DNA from: Meconema thalassinum
Lineage: Eukaryota > Arthropoda > Insecta > Orthoptera > Tettigoniidae
Direction: 5' to 3'
Assembly: GCA_946902985.2 (NCBI GenBank)
Contig: OX336396.1
Coordinates: forward strand, 234,376,297 to 234,440,296
DNA length: 64,000 nucleotides
Numbering within the stretch: the first letter of the stretch is position 1; each line of letters opens with the position of its first letter. Made by a program: the position numbers and the translations under genes. A model generated the notes under the pieces. The model was not told where the DNA came from. It did not search any database and saw only the letters and a program-made list of their open reading frames with translations. Below are positions 12,316 through 23,761 of this stretch, piece by piece.

Positions 12316-14307
12316 TTACCCGTTTGTTCCTATGGGATAATTCTCTTCCTTCACCTCGTATCGAGATGGCATTTTCCAAGAGTATTTCTTTTTCCTACTC
12401 TTCCAATTCATTAGATTTTCCAAATCTCCTTTCTTTCTCTTCTTTTTATCCTTCCCTTTCTTCTTACGATGCTTCCAGCTGAAATATGCCTGGGCATCCT
12501 CTTTCTCCATGGCATTGTTTATTACTCCCCCTCTTTTCATTGTTTCCATGGGGTATCCAATTCCTGGTACACCAACTATCAACGGCGGTTTTCCTCCTTT
12601 TGGCTCTTCTTCAGAGACGTCTCCTCTCATTTTTTCATTGCTCCCAACAATCTCATCTTTTTCTTTTAGGGTTTCTTGGCTCTTATTAGCACCTTTTTCC
12701 AGTCCTCTTTTCTGTCGTTGGCATTCCTGACATTTAATCATTAATTCGAGGATCTGGGCTTTCAATTTTTCCTCTTCTTCCTCTAATGCCCTTTTATTTT
12801 CCTGGTCCTGTATTTCTTCGGAGTTTTCTTTTTCAATTCCTGTGAATTCTTGAACCTCTGTTTCCATCGATGCTTCGTTGAAATTTTCTATATTTATTTC
12901 CTTTAATTTCTCTATTTCTTCTGGAATTATCATTTCCGTTTCTTCAACTATCAATTCCTTTGTTGTCTCCTGTTCCGAGATTACTTCTAGCTCTTCCAGC
13001 TCAACTTTTTCATAAAAATGAGTCTCTTCAGTTTGGAACTCATTTTCATTTTGGCTATCCTCCTGTTCTGGAGTTACGATTTTTTCCTGAATTTCCATTT
13101 GTTTCTCTGGAAGGATCTCCAAGTTTTCTTCAATTCCCACTGGAGTCATGATGATTTCTATTTCTTGCTCCTCTTCTTTAATATCAATTTCGGGCTCCTT
13201 TGGCACCGTTACTTCTTCTTCTTTAATTTCAGCCTGTTTTTCAGCTTGAGCAACTATTTCATTTGCCTGATGATTTTGCTCCAACATGTATTCCTCATAT
13301 CTCTTCTGAGCATCCTCTAATATTTCTTGATATTCTGGAATTTTGACCTTTCTCAATTCAGCTAACTCCTGAATACTTATTATCTCTTGTTCATATTCGT
13401 CATACATGCTCATTCTGAAACAGTGCATTTTTCTCATTTCCTTTATCAGATAATCCCTTTGTTCCTGAATATATTTCTTCCTTTCGTGCTCTTTATAATC
13501 GGTCTTCCACCAAATCTTAGTCCATTTATCCTGTATCTCTGACCATTGTCTCTTTATTTCCATAATTTCATCTATGAAACTTTCTATCTGTTCCCATGAA
13601 ACTAATTCGATTTTTCCTTCTTTCACCATACGTTCTACAAATTCCTTCTTCGTTTCCCTAAATGACTCCTTTACATTAGGGATTTCCTCGTATAATTCCT
13701 CTAATTCCTGTTTGGATATCTCATACCTATTTTTACTTGCCCTTTCACGGAACTCAGATATCTTCTTCCTTTCCTTGGAAATACTTTCTCTCTGTTCCTC
13801 AATTCCTTCCTTCTTTCTTGAATTGTAATCTTTTAATACCCAAAGTTCGCCATCCATCTTATGATACTTATTATCCGTTTCCCGAATTATATCCAAGAAT
13901 TTCTTTATTTCATCCCAAGTCGCCATTTCTACCTTTTCCTGATCCTGAACGTCAGTACTATCGCTCTTTTCCCCTTCGTTTTCGGAGTCTACCTGAACCG
14001 ACATTACTACGTGAGACTTTGTATTATCCTTATTCTTATCATTATCAATTACATTTTCCCTTGGAATTGATTTACAAATTTCCTTTTCCTTTCCGAGCTC
14101 TATAGGCTCAGCATTTACCCCTTTGTCTGCAGACATGTTACCTTCTCTTCGTGTAACTATGTCTCCAGGTGCACGCATGCTTTCTACAGAAACATTTATC
14201 ATTTCTTTGGTTGGGTACTCTTTCTCACCTGTAGTTTTACCTTTCCCTGGGCTCTCGGCCCTTACATTCTCAGAGAGCCTCCGCCTCTCTTCACTTAACA
14301 ACATCAT
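12316..14307 (-). CDS. Glu/Lys-rich coiled-coil protein of retroelement (Gag position)
   Basis: An uninterrupted 663-codon ORF, the only long one in the retroelement, in the sense direction given by the polypurine tract and about 480 bp inside the 5' LTR. The protein is dominated by Glu, Lys, Ile and Gln. Residues ~131-230 and ~238-345 are related: each starts W-[DE]-x-I-x-x-F-[LI]-D, then has EQR[ED], then QEL-x-EL, so a ~107-residue helical unit is duplicated. Residues ~350-520 are an acidic Glu-rich tract; near the C-terminus is a strongly basic stretch (HRKKKGKDKKKRKKG). No CCHC zinc knuckle, protease, RT or integrase motif is present. By position it would be a Gag-like structural protein, but no known Gag domain is recognised; it could also be a captured host coding sequence. 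An open frame of this length in a recent element suggests it is expressed. Confidence 0.7.
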   Translation of the reverse strand: MMLLSEERRRLSENVRAESPGKGKTTGEKEYPTKEMINVSVESMRAPGDIVTRREGNMSADKGVNAEPIELGKEKEICKSIPRENVIDNDKNKDNTKSHVVMSVQVDSENEGEKSDSTDVQDQEKVEMATWDEIKKFLDIIRETDNKYHKMDGELWVLKDYNSRKKEGIEEQRESISKERKKISEFRERASKNRYEISKQELEELYEEIPNVKESFRETKKEFVERMVKEGKIELVSWEQIESFIDEIMEIKRQWSEIQDKWTKIWWKTDYKEHERKKYIQEQRDYLIKEMRKMHCFRMSMYDEYEQEIISIQELAELRKVKIPEYQEILEDAQKRYEEYMLEQNHQANEIVAQAEKQAEIKEEEVTVPKEPEIDIKEEEQEIEIIMTPVGIEENLEILPEKQMEIQEKIVTPEQEDSQNENEFQTEETHFYEKVELEELEVISEQETTKELIVEETEMIIPEEIEKLKEINIENFNEASMETEVQEFTGIEKENSEEIQDQENKRALEEEEEKLKAQILELMIKCQECQRQKRGLEKGANKSQETLKEKDEIVGSNEKMRGDVSEEEPKGGKPPLIVGVPGIGYPMETMKRGGVINNAMEKEDAQAYFSWKHRKKKGKDKKKRKKGDLENLMNWKSRKKKYSWKMPSRYEVKEENYPIGTNG

Positions 14308-14791
14308 ATTAAAATACAGTGGGCCTCTAATGCCACCACACTAGTACATGTTTGAGAGATGATACTCTGAATCCGTGTGTCCCAATTTCTTCTAAAATAT
14401 TACTTTGGTACGGGTATTCACTTACAACGTACCCTTTTGATAATCTTATTCAATTTCATAAACCTTTATGGAAGTGTTTAAAATTCAAAATTTCGAAAAA
14501 CCATTTTTCTCAAAAAAATGAAAATTTTGATTTCTCGAGAAAACTCGGGTTTTCCCTAGGAAAACTCAGCCCTGCGTACTGGGCGCCAAAAAGTTAATGA
14601 TGGTTTGCTAGGGGGTTTGTAATATATATATATATATATTCAGGGCTGCTCGGTATGAGTTTCCAGGGACCCATGCGGTCAGTTAATATTTTACGTTGTA
14701 GCTTTTCCTATCATTACTTTAATTTTACATGATATGACCGACTTAAGTGTTCCTCTAGTTATTAATCCAGCACAGTATTTATATATCCCCC
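14308..14791 (-). other. 5' leader of retroelement interior
   Basis: About 480 bp between the 5' LTR and the ORF start. It includes a TATA-repeat (about 14622-14638). Directly after the LTR on the minus strand the sequence is GGGGGATATATAAATAC, which does not begin with TGG, so no ordinary tRNA primer-binding site is evident. Confidence 0.6.
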
Positions 14792-17700
14792 TGTGCCCAT
14801 TTAGCAAGAAATATGCCAATCACAGTATACCAGCGTAGCTCAATTCGGGATTTCGGGGCAGCGGTAAGTTCCCCCACTCTGTGACTCACATATTTGGATT
14901 AATTAGAGGATACACTTGCAAAAATAACAACAAAATCAACTCCTATTTAAACATATTTAATTAATAAAATTAATGGCGCTACAAACATTTTTAACAAATT
15001 AATTACTGACCCAAGTATCAACTGCTTGTTCCAAATGAACAAGGGATCACAAAAAATAAAATAAACAAATATTGAATTCAAAACCTGTGGTTTCCACATA
15101 AACCAAGAATTCTTACTTAGTCTCACTTCCATAAAGCACTAACATTAAGTTTACATAACTCCGAGCTCTTTGGCTCCATGCATTTACATTATTATGGTGT
15201 CATTCTTGTACACCTCAAACACTATCCTTTATATTTTCTTATTTCTCAAAAACAAATATATAATTATATTTAAAATCTATGTTAATTATCTAATTCAATG
15301 TTTTTGGGCATGTCCACACATTCAGTTGTTATCATCTCTCTTTATTTCACAAACATATTAAGGTAATCAGAAAATCAATTGTGTACTCCAGAGCGTGAAG
15401 GTACTTGACACAGTCAAAAACTATAGTTACTCTCGAACTCAGTTGCCTTCAATCAACTCGTGGAATCCCACGTCATACATTATTACAATAGGGATTGTTA
15501 TTTATCTCTTATGTCTTAATAGACCATTATCATATAAGAAACAACGATCTGAACCGGCGAACGAAATATCCATCTTTAAGGACCTCGGTTCAATGCCCGG
15601 GTCGTTAACAACTTTAAACACTCCTGGTGTATTCATTTCTCTTTACAACAGCTTACGAGACGGTCTCTGTTCCTTCTCGCATTAAGAAAGCTAGACTCTA
15701 CTCCTTGGGGTGCGATTTATGACATGTTAGGGTGGAGGAGACATCCCGTCTGACCCAACATTTAGTAGCTTATTTTCAAGGCTTTCAAAACAAACCTTTC
15801 CATTCTATCCAGCTCTGGGGAGACCGGGCTTTATTGTACCGTAACATTCAAACAACTATTCTTTGGTTCACAGACCATTTTCATATCCTTGGCATTTATT
15901 AATTATGAGGGGGTCCTCATTGATTGGGAAGATTAAATACACATACGACGACGGAGAATTACAGGGGCTTTTATCATAAGAAGATCCTGCATTCGAATCT
16001 CTTCAGGTGCCTCGGGAACTAATCCCGTACAGAGGGCTTATACAAAATGCGATTTAGAGTCGGCCGTGGCCCAATGACATACGCTCAATAATACCATATA
16101 TTAGCTCCCTTTTTAAATACATACACAATGCCTCGTGATACCAATGTCACGAATAGAGGACTTACACAATTATCAATTCACTGCAATCAACTACCCTCCA
16201 TAAGTAATGTACCAAGTAGTTCACCACTACGCGTTCCTAGCGTGACACTTTAATATTATATTTGCGCTCATTATGCGCTATGCATTATTTTAAGCCGAAA
16301 ATGTCTTCCCAAGAACTGATAAAATCTCTTTAGTAACAATTCATATTATTTTAATTCACATATTAATCTTTCCATGGTCGATAAATCGCTCCCTGTTTTA
16401 AGATATTCCATTGAACCTCATCTTTTACACATACGTTAAGGCTTAACGTTCTTATGTTCATATCAATTTATTTGATTTTTTATTTAACATTTCCATATTT
16501 AATTATTATTATTATTATCTTTATTCTTTATACAAGCTCAAAAGCTATTTCTTTCATATCTCAACTTTACTTTATTTCAATGTCTTTCATGATAATTAAA
16601 TGATATTTTGCTTGCTCTTATGACATTTGTTAAATACTTTAACCCTTTATTCACCTATTTCCTCTACGGGAATTATTCTTTACATAATTATTCATAATTT
16701 CTCTATTTATTTATTATTGTTCAGACCGTATTCTTGATTATTCAGCATTTATTTATTAAAACACATCCCTTTCACTCCAAAACTCCGGTGGATCTGTACA
16801 CAATCAATTTCTGACACCAAAATAAAAATGAATTTTGTACTCACATATTTTCCAGATCATCCCATGATCTTAAATCTGGTGTGGTGTTTCATTTTTGGGC
16901 CCACTTCGAACTTTTTACACCATATTGAAGGTATTCATCTTACGTAAAAACACTTTTTGACCTATATCTAGAACACTTAATATTGACGACATTTTTATAT
17001 ACTGGTGTGTCCCTTTTGAACACATAATAACACTAAAAATATTATCTAACACACAATCTTGATTATTTTACACTTCACAATTACTCGATCACTAGGCCGT
17101 ACTTCTGAGCCTATCACACGTGATCTTCTTAAATTCCCGTTTCCAAGAGTGAAATTTATCCGATGTCGGCTTCCTGTTCTGAAGAATGCGAAAGTCCCGA
17201 AACATCTACTGTTCCCTGGAGTTCAATTCTGCTATTCCTATCCTGGATAACTGGCTATTTATCTAGCTTGAACGGCTTCTCTGTAGATCTGTCTATTGAT
17301 CCTAACGAGAGTCTATATGGATCGAGGTCTCCTCTAAGACCTATAGATTTAGTTTCTAGCAGCTAGCACTTCTCGATTCTAGTACTATTAGAATTGTTCG
17401 CCTGCTTTCTGGAGCTAATGTTTATAGTCTCCTATCGTCTTTATTTGAACTGTTTTAACACTCCTACGTTCGAACCTTATTCTGTTCTTCCCTTTTAGGT
17501 TGCTTCAATTTAAATAACAGTTTATCTGTCTGGTACGATACTTCCGTACGTTATGATCTGTTCGTTCGTACATTTAACGACCTATCGCCTTTAAGTCCGA
17601 CGTTCGCAGCCTGCTCTGACTATATCTTGCGAATTTTCACTTTAACTTGTATACAGTCGGGCCTAAATCCTATAATTAGGATTTTCCTAATATTTCACAA

Positions 17701-19019
17701 CGGCGATACTTTAAATTTTCGTCTTGACTGCTCCTTATGGAGGCAAGCAAGTCGTTACTACTGTGACGCCTGTGGCTATTGGATCTTACTTCGGCGGTGT
17801 AAAACAGCGTTTCTCCCCTCAAGGAGTACTGGTAGCTGTTATCGATGTAACGCAGAGTTACGTCCCCTCACGGACTGTCGGAATGATTACTTCTACGTCG
17901 TGGAGCAGCACTTCCCCTCACGGAATGCTCGTAGGACTGCATGCGATGTGACACAGTGACGTGCCCTCTGGCTGTCTGAATACTGCATTCGGTGCTTATA
18001 CTTGTTGCGCAGTATGACCTCCCCTGAGGTTCATACGTTTGAAGACTTTGATGCAGCACCTCCGGTCACGGAGTGCTCGTTGTAACTGCATGTGCGGTGC
18101 GACACAGTGACGTGCCCTCAGGCTGTCTGAATACTGCATTCGGTGCTTATACTTGTTGCGCAGTATGACCTCCCCTGAGGTTCATACGTTTGAAGACTTT
18201 GATGCAGCACCTCCGGTCACGGAGTGCTCGTTGTAACTGCCCTCGATGCGATGTGACACAGCGTTACGCCCCTTCACGGGCTCTCAGAATAACTGCATGA
18301 TTGGCTTGGAAACGCCCGAAGCTTTATACTGTTTTACTACAAAAAAATAAGACTCAAGCCTTTTCTGTGGTCAACTTCTAAAATAATGGTGCCACAAATA
18401 TAAAAATTATACCTTCCGAAAGCTCGTCTTCTCAATGTCACATGATCTTATTGCACCTAAGAATCGATCGTGCAATTCGGAGATATTAATTAATTTCTCG
18501 TCCTCAATTGTGTGGGTGTTGCATTCTTTTTGCTCTCTCCCCTCCACAGAGGCTTAGGTAATTCCCCTGTGACGTAGTCTTACGTCGGCAGTTTATTTCT
18601 GCACAATTATTACATGGTTTCTCTATACTGAAAAATCTCTCATTCCAAATGATTCACTGTACTGTGCTTGTTTACTCATTATTATGCTCGTAAACGTGTT
18701 AATTTTAATTATTCCTCTTATGGCGCGTATGCGACGTTGTCAATTTCCAGCCACGTCAGCTTGAATTCCGATTCAGGCTTCTCTTTCTATCACGGTGGAA
18801 AATTCCACTCAGTTATTAATACTCGTGACCGGCCCTCTCTGAAATGTTGAGTGGGGTGATCTCATCTAAGGAGCATCTGTCCCTAGTCGCTTGCACAATG
18901 TTAAGCTATATTCCTGGCTTAAAATCTCTCTCCGTTCCTTTAAGAAACTATACGTTTCTTTCATTTCTTCCTTAAGGACATGGATTCGACCGTCATGGAC
19001 CCTATGGCCCATGGGTTCA
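14792..19019 (-). repeat. 5' LTR (4,228 bp)
   Basis: Same length as the left LTR, offset by 7,416 bp. Scattered single-base differences were noted, for example at 15106, 15431, 16151, 16190, 16219, 16865 and 17176. In the coding direction this is the upstream LTR and should hold the promoter; no core promoter could be pinned down by eye. It carries the same 151-bp tandem duplication at about 17951-18252. Confidence 0.85.
17951..18252. repeat. 151-bp tandem duplication in 5' LTR
   Basis: Counterpart of 10535-10836, with the same two-copy structure, so the duplication existed before the last transposition. Confidence 0.85.
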
Positions 19020-19876
19020 GTACATCTATGAGACTTTTACTCTCGCGATTTATTGATCCAAACGCAATGAAACTTGGTACATCAAATGTTTATATACATT
19101 GTAATGCACTGGTATCTAATTTAGTTCAATTGTTTAGAATAACCCCAAGATGGCGGCTGTGTGAATTTTAAAATTAAGTTTTTATTTCTTGTGTCGTAAT
19201 CATGCGATCGAAGTGACAGTCTGAAAAATGAACCTACGCAATAATTTCCCTTTAACGGTACATAACTCTATGTCCTATACATACAACAATCCAACATGGT
19301 GACCACCCGAAATATTTAGACAGTTCTCAATATCTATGTATTTTTATTGCAGTCAAACTAATGTTTTAATGTTCATATGAGCTATGAACATTAGTTCACC
19401 TATAGGACTTTCAATAACCTGGTGATCACAAATCCAACATGGCGGCGACGCAAATTATAAATATTTAAATCGACGTTTCTCGCAATTTAACCACCCGAGT
19501 GCATTGAAACTTGGTACAGTTAATGCTTATAGAAATGTTAATCAACTGGCATCTAATTTATTTCAATAGTTTCCATAAGCACAAGATGGCAGCTTTGCGA
19601 AATTTTAAAATCACGTTTTTACTTCTTATGTCCTAATTATGCGATTGAAGTTTGTGTACCACTCGTACACAATAATCTTCGTGTAACAGTACATAACTCT
19701 AATACCTACAGATATAAAAATCCAACATGGCGACCATCCGCAATATTTAGTCGGTTCTCAATATCTACGAATCTATTACAGCAATCAAACTGAATTTTTT
19801 TATGTTGATAGTGGCAGTTAACATAAGTAGGATAGCCTATATGAAAATAGGCTGTATGGTTCTTCACGGAACTGCT
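19020..19876 (+). mobile_element. Helentron-like element, family A, 3' part
   Basis: Continues the element interrupted at 7371. It contains ATGGCGGC motifs (AAGATGGCGG at 19147-19156) and ends ATGAAAATAGGCTGTATGGTTCTTCACGGAACT-like (a ~12-nt copy of the 5' arm, then the hairpin GTTCttcacGGAAC), then a T run. The first four bases are the second GTAC duplication. A sequence block is missing just after the junction relative to other copies. Confidence 0.75.
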
Positions 19877-20544
19877 TTTTTTTATTTCTTCAACCTTTTT
19901 CTAAGACCATGTATTTCTGGAACATGTATTTACCGTAGAAAATACCTCTGAATTAATCTGAATACGGGATAACGTAATGTACTCAGTGCTGCTTATGAAA
20001 TAATCCCTCGTCTTCCTGCGAGATGAGCGAAGACGCTCGTTTGTTAAGTCAGACGGATTCTTAAGTATCATCTGAATTGGAAAGTAGTCCCGGGACGGGC
20101 TATTTGTGGCTTGTCATGTGTAATACATTCCTCCAAGAATCTTGCATTTAAATATGTAGCAGGGGATGTGTCGTTAGTGAAGGTTCACTAGAACTGATTA
20201 ATCGCAGGTATTTACAAGGATGTCATTCGTGTGATAGCAAGGGACACAATTTACCATTTGTTTAAGAATTATTATCTATCAAGATTTTAATGATTAAAGA
20301 TATGTAAACAGAATGAATATCATGAAGGCATCTTGGAATATCTTCCATATACTTATATACAGTCAGTCGCCTTCTTGATCTACCAAATGTTTCTTAATAA
20401 AAAATTGCATTTGGACAGGAAAATTATTCAATGGCGTCATGCTCTATTGTGAAAATATTGAGTGGATTTTAAGGCATATATACAGTATATTGACATGCTA
20501 ACCACATTGTATTAGGACACCAGTTTAAATAGGAATGGTCGAAT
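19877..20544. other. Unassigned sequence
   Basis: No ORF, repeat copy or terminal structure recognised on either strand. Confidence 0.5.
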
Positions 20545-20552
20545 CTCTACAT

Positions 20553-20861
20553 CAGTGGTTCTGAACCCGTAGAAGTCTGCAGACCACTCCGCCTCAAATT
20601 GAACCATGTATGGACCACCCATCCCCCTCCCCCCCAATACACCTAATCAGTTGTAACCCTTCCTCAATAACACTTATTTTAAAGATATTTCAATTCAAAA
20701 TCTGATAGTCATCGCCGCGAATACATTCGTACGATTCTCGTTCAACGCACACGGTTTTCCAAATCCCCTTTTATTGACCTCTTTTTTATACGTGCTGGTG
20801 GACCATTTTCTCCCGTCGACCACTCCCGAAGCACTCGCGGACCACCGGTTAAGAACCACTG
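20553..20861. mobile_element. hAT MITE, 309 bp
   Basis: Terminal inverted repeats CAGTGGTTCTGAACCCGT and (reverse complement of the right end) CAGTGGTTCTTAACCGGT match at 16 of 18 positions. It is flanked by CTCTACAT (20545-20552) and CTCTACGT (20862-20869), an 8-bp duplication with one change. Size, CAG termini and TSD length identify a non-autonomous hAT element. The ORF running across its right end is fortuitous. Confidence 0.85.
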
Positions 20862-20862
20862 C

Positions 20863-21507
20863 TCTACGTAGTATAAAACAAAGTCGCTGATTCTTGGGTG
20901 TAACACGTAAGCTCAAGAACCACCGGATGGATTTTGATGTGGTTTTCACTATTCTGTAAAGGATTGCTCGAGGAAGGTCTCTGTAGCAAAACATTCATTT
21001 ATGACCAAAGAAAGCCGAGCAGTAACGATTTCAGTGAATCGAGCCGAAGAAAAACCTGCCGTCCTTGTGCCTTTTAAGCTTACGCTTTTTAAACAGTTAA
21101 ACAATAACTAATGTCTATATAGGCTACTATGAGTGTAATAATTTTTATGCATGAAAAGTTCTACAAAAAAGTCCAACACAGCATATCTATATCTTTAATA
21201 TATATCCCACTATAAGCGTTTTTACGTTTGCATTTCTTCCAACAATCTCCATTCAGTGTAAATTTAAATTACTAGCTTCGGAGTGAGCTTACGAGCTTGC
21301 AAGCGAGCCTATCAACCCAACTTTGGCCAGCATCAAACTGTCGAGACGTGTCGAGTTAAGACTTCAGAGAAGAGTATATATGTTTGGAGTTTCGCTTTTC
21401 ACCTCTGTTTTTCTGAATTGCGTCTGGAACCTGCCGTCCATGCTCCTTTTAATCTTACGCTGGGGAAACCGTTAAAGATACCGGGCGAAGCCGGGGAGAG
21501 TTGCTAT
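20863..21507 (+). mobile_element. Non-autonomous Helitron
   Basis: TCTACGTAGTATAAAAC followed by AAAGTCGC and a CGGATGGATTTTGATG block matches a Helitron 5' end common in insects. The 3' side has the hairpin CCGGGCGAAGCCGGGG then GTTGCTAT at 21500-21507. A segment around CCTGCCGTCC...CTTACGCT is present twice (about 21040 and 21425), so the interior holds an imperfect repeat. The hAT MITE sits in the first bases of this element. The 3' CTAT instead of CTAG lowers confidence. Confidence 0.5.
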
Positions 21508-21599
21508 TTAGATTCATATATAAGAAAATAGTGAAGACATCATACCTAAAGTTCGTCACAATAATAAGTCTATATATCACAGGTAAACATACTTAAACT

Positions 21600-22115
21600 A
21601 AGTTACATTTATTTTTACACGCGAATGGACCACGTAGGATCAGGCTACAACTTCATTTCTCTTTCTTTGTGCGAAGTTTCCTCTGCACCCAATACTCCTT
21701 CATGCGTTCGCTGGCCTGTTTACGCTGTTCTTCCGTCCAGGCTCTTCCGGTCTTCTTAGGTCTTCTTGCAGCTTGAATCCCTTCCAAATTATTCAGTATG
21801 TTCCTAAATCTATTTCTGTCTAACAGTTGGTCTTAGAGATGTTCAATCATTCCATATCCGCCTTTGTTTCCTTAATCCATGTTGTTGTGGTCTTCTTTCT
21901 CCAGAAGTAATCAAATATCTGTTTAGTGAGTCTATTTTGGTCCATTCTGTACAGATGCCCGAGAAATGTTAACCTCCTCTCCTTCATAGTCTCAGAGAAT
22001 CTTTCTACTTTCTGGTAAACTTCTTCATTACTTCGAAGTTTCCATCCACTTTCGGTTTGAACAACCCCCATAATTTTTCTGAGGATTCTCCTTTCCAAGA
22101 CCTCTACGTTAATAA
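21600..22115 (-). pseudogene. LINE ORF2 C-terminus, 5'-truncated
   Basis: The minus strand encodes VLERRILRKIMG, ERRLTFLGHLYRMDQNRL and TKQIFDYFWRKK, characteristic of the C-terminal region of a widespread insect non-LTR retrotransposon polyprotein. An open stretch of 83 codons (22098-21847) is followed by frameshifted remains of the final EERK/KYW-type tail and a VVHS-like end near 21640. There is no RT core, so it is a dead-on-arrival 5' truncation. It is the same family as 38166-38920. Confidence 0.75.
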
Positions 22116-22799
22116 TAAACCATACTTACTTTTTGGTTTGTTCCATTAATTGAAATTCAATATTCCAATAATGGCCCACCGCATTTTGTTAATGCATAGT
22201 TTATATTGAAACAATATTATATGACACTAATTGAAGTGATTGAATCTATTTTCTTAAGTGATAAACTCCAGGAAGGCAAGCTAAAAAAATGCTTCTTATG
22301 TTTAATTATTTCAGTCGGAACAGTTTCTTTGTGTATAAAATTTGGTACTTAAAATAATGAGCAATCAAAAATTAAGTCCGCATAATTGTTGGTTAGTGAG
22401 TAAAGCGCATTAAAAAGAAAAAGAACTTCAATTACTTTAACGAGAATCTTGAGTTAAAATATCTTACTTTTATTTTGTACAGCACGCGTCGAGAATGACA
22501 AATGATTATTGATTAAGAAGGCTACCGCTTCTGCCTGCTCGCTGGCCTTGCCACAGGAAGGCGATTATTTATTCTGTACGCACACATTTCCAATTTGTCG
22601 CTGCTTGATGTAGTGTAGAGTGGAAATACCACAGGTATGTCGGTCGACCGTATAGGATGATTTCATCAGAGTAGCATGGGCTGGATATCCTTGAGTTGCT
22701 GAGTAACTGCTCCGTGCGACTTGGCATCCTCATAAATCCTCTGTTGTTTCTGTCCTCTATCTTGATCAAGCAAATATAGGATATTTAGGTTGTTGTTGT
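22116..22799. other. Unassigned A+T-rich sequence
   Basis: No terminal structures or persuasive ORFs. The 66-codon frame at 22569-22769 has no recognised similarity. Confidence 0.45.
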
Positions 22800-23598
22800 T
22801 AATATTACATTTTTTTAATTTTTTATTTATTTATTTAATAATTATTAGATACAACCATGAAAAGGTAATTTTACACTAATATTTTAACAATTTCATATAA
22901 TAGTAACAAAAACAACAACATCAATAACAGGTAACAATTGGCAGTGATGGCAGAAGGAATAAATCTCAGGAAGGACGCAGGGAGTAATTGGGGTAGTGAG
23001 TGATTAGGAGGGTGAGGGGTTAGGAATTGAGGGTGAAAGGGATCTTCTAATGTTATGTTTGAATGTTCGATAGGGAGAGAATATGTCAATATTTGGAAGG
23101 GAGTTGCTAAGGGTAGGTAGACGGTGGAAAATAGAGCGCTTCTGTACTTCAAGACGTGGGCGAGGTAGCCTATGTGGTGTAAATGGTTCTGACGTGTTGA
23201 ACGGGAGGGAACATGGAGTGGGAAGTAGCTTAAGAGCATTTTACATTTTGTGTAACCATTCATAATTTTATGTAGGAAACACAGGTCAGTAAATTGCAGA
23301 CGGCTTCTCAGGTCGAGTATATTGAGCTGATTTAGAATGTCGGATTTGGCAAAGTGCCTTAGTGAAGGATTGCGGGCTTCGGCAATTGATATGAAGAAAT
23401 TAAAGACACTGTTCTATTTAGAAATAGTGGTTATAGCCGAAGTAGACCAAATTGGAGAAGAGAAATCTAGGATAGGGAGAACATATGTGGTGAAGTATAA
23501 TTTAAGTGCAGTGAGGTCTTTAATTTCTGTGAATCTGCCGAGACTACGCATTGCGCGAGATTTCATATGATCAATGTGGGGAGATTTGGGGAGATTTG
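22800..23598 (-). pseudogene. LINE 3' end (second family), 5'-truncated
   Basis: The minus strand encodes KSRAMRSLGRFTEIKDLTAL, LPILDFSSPIWSTSA, then after one TAG stop RSRLQFTDLCFLHKIMNGY and FPLHVPSRSTRQNHL. These are the recognisable C-terminal blocks (RAL-LGF, S-IWSP, RR--DL-FLYKI-NG, VPSR--R) of insect non-LTR retrotransposon reverse transcriptases. The final coding stretch ends at 22871; the 3' UTR ends in an A/TAAAT-rich tail near 22800. The internal stop and lack of an RT core make it inactive. Confidence 0.8.
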
Positions 23599-23690
23599 AG
23601 AGGATTGGGAGAACTTGGTCATCAGCCCTGTGTAGAAGGTGTGTGTTGAACTTGTCTGAAAACCTATATTTCCGTGATGACTGTATGTAG
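23599..23690 (-). mobile_element. SINE-1 3'-tail fragment
   Basis: GGTCATCAGCCCTGTGTA..., TGTCTGAAAACC and GTGATGACTGTATG match the 3' region of the complete SINE at 30396-30918 in the same (minus) orientation. The tRNA-related head is absent. Confidence 0.6.
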
Positions 23691-23761
23691 TAGTAGGATA
23701 TTTAGGAGTATTAACTCAGATTGCAATATCACAAAAACAGCTTGACATACGGCGTGGTATA

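Larger units (their letters stand above)
7376..19019 (-). mobile_element. Giant-LTR, pol-less retroelement (LARD/TR-GAG-like)
   Basis: An 11,644-bp insertion with two direct repeats of exactly 4,228 bp (7376-11603 and 14792-19019), TG...CA termini and a 4-bp target duplication. The internal domain is only 3,188 bp and holds one long ORF (12316-14307, minus) plus untranslated sequence; no reverse transcriptase, RNase H, integrase or protease was seen. A purine run abuts the inner edge of the left repeat on the minus strand, so the element reads right to left and the left LTR is the 3' LTR. The proportions resemble the large retrotransposon derivatives and TR-GAG elements described in plants; that comparison is by structure only. 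About 16 substitutions and no indels separate the LTRs by eye, so the insertion is recent. Confidence 0.85.

Noticed and set aside
12469..14344. Plus-strand frames opposite the 663-codon ORF
   Set aside because: Shadows of the Glu/Lys-rich minus-strand frame, giving Phe/Ser/Leu-rich translations.
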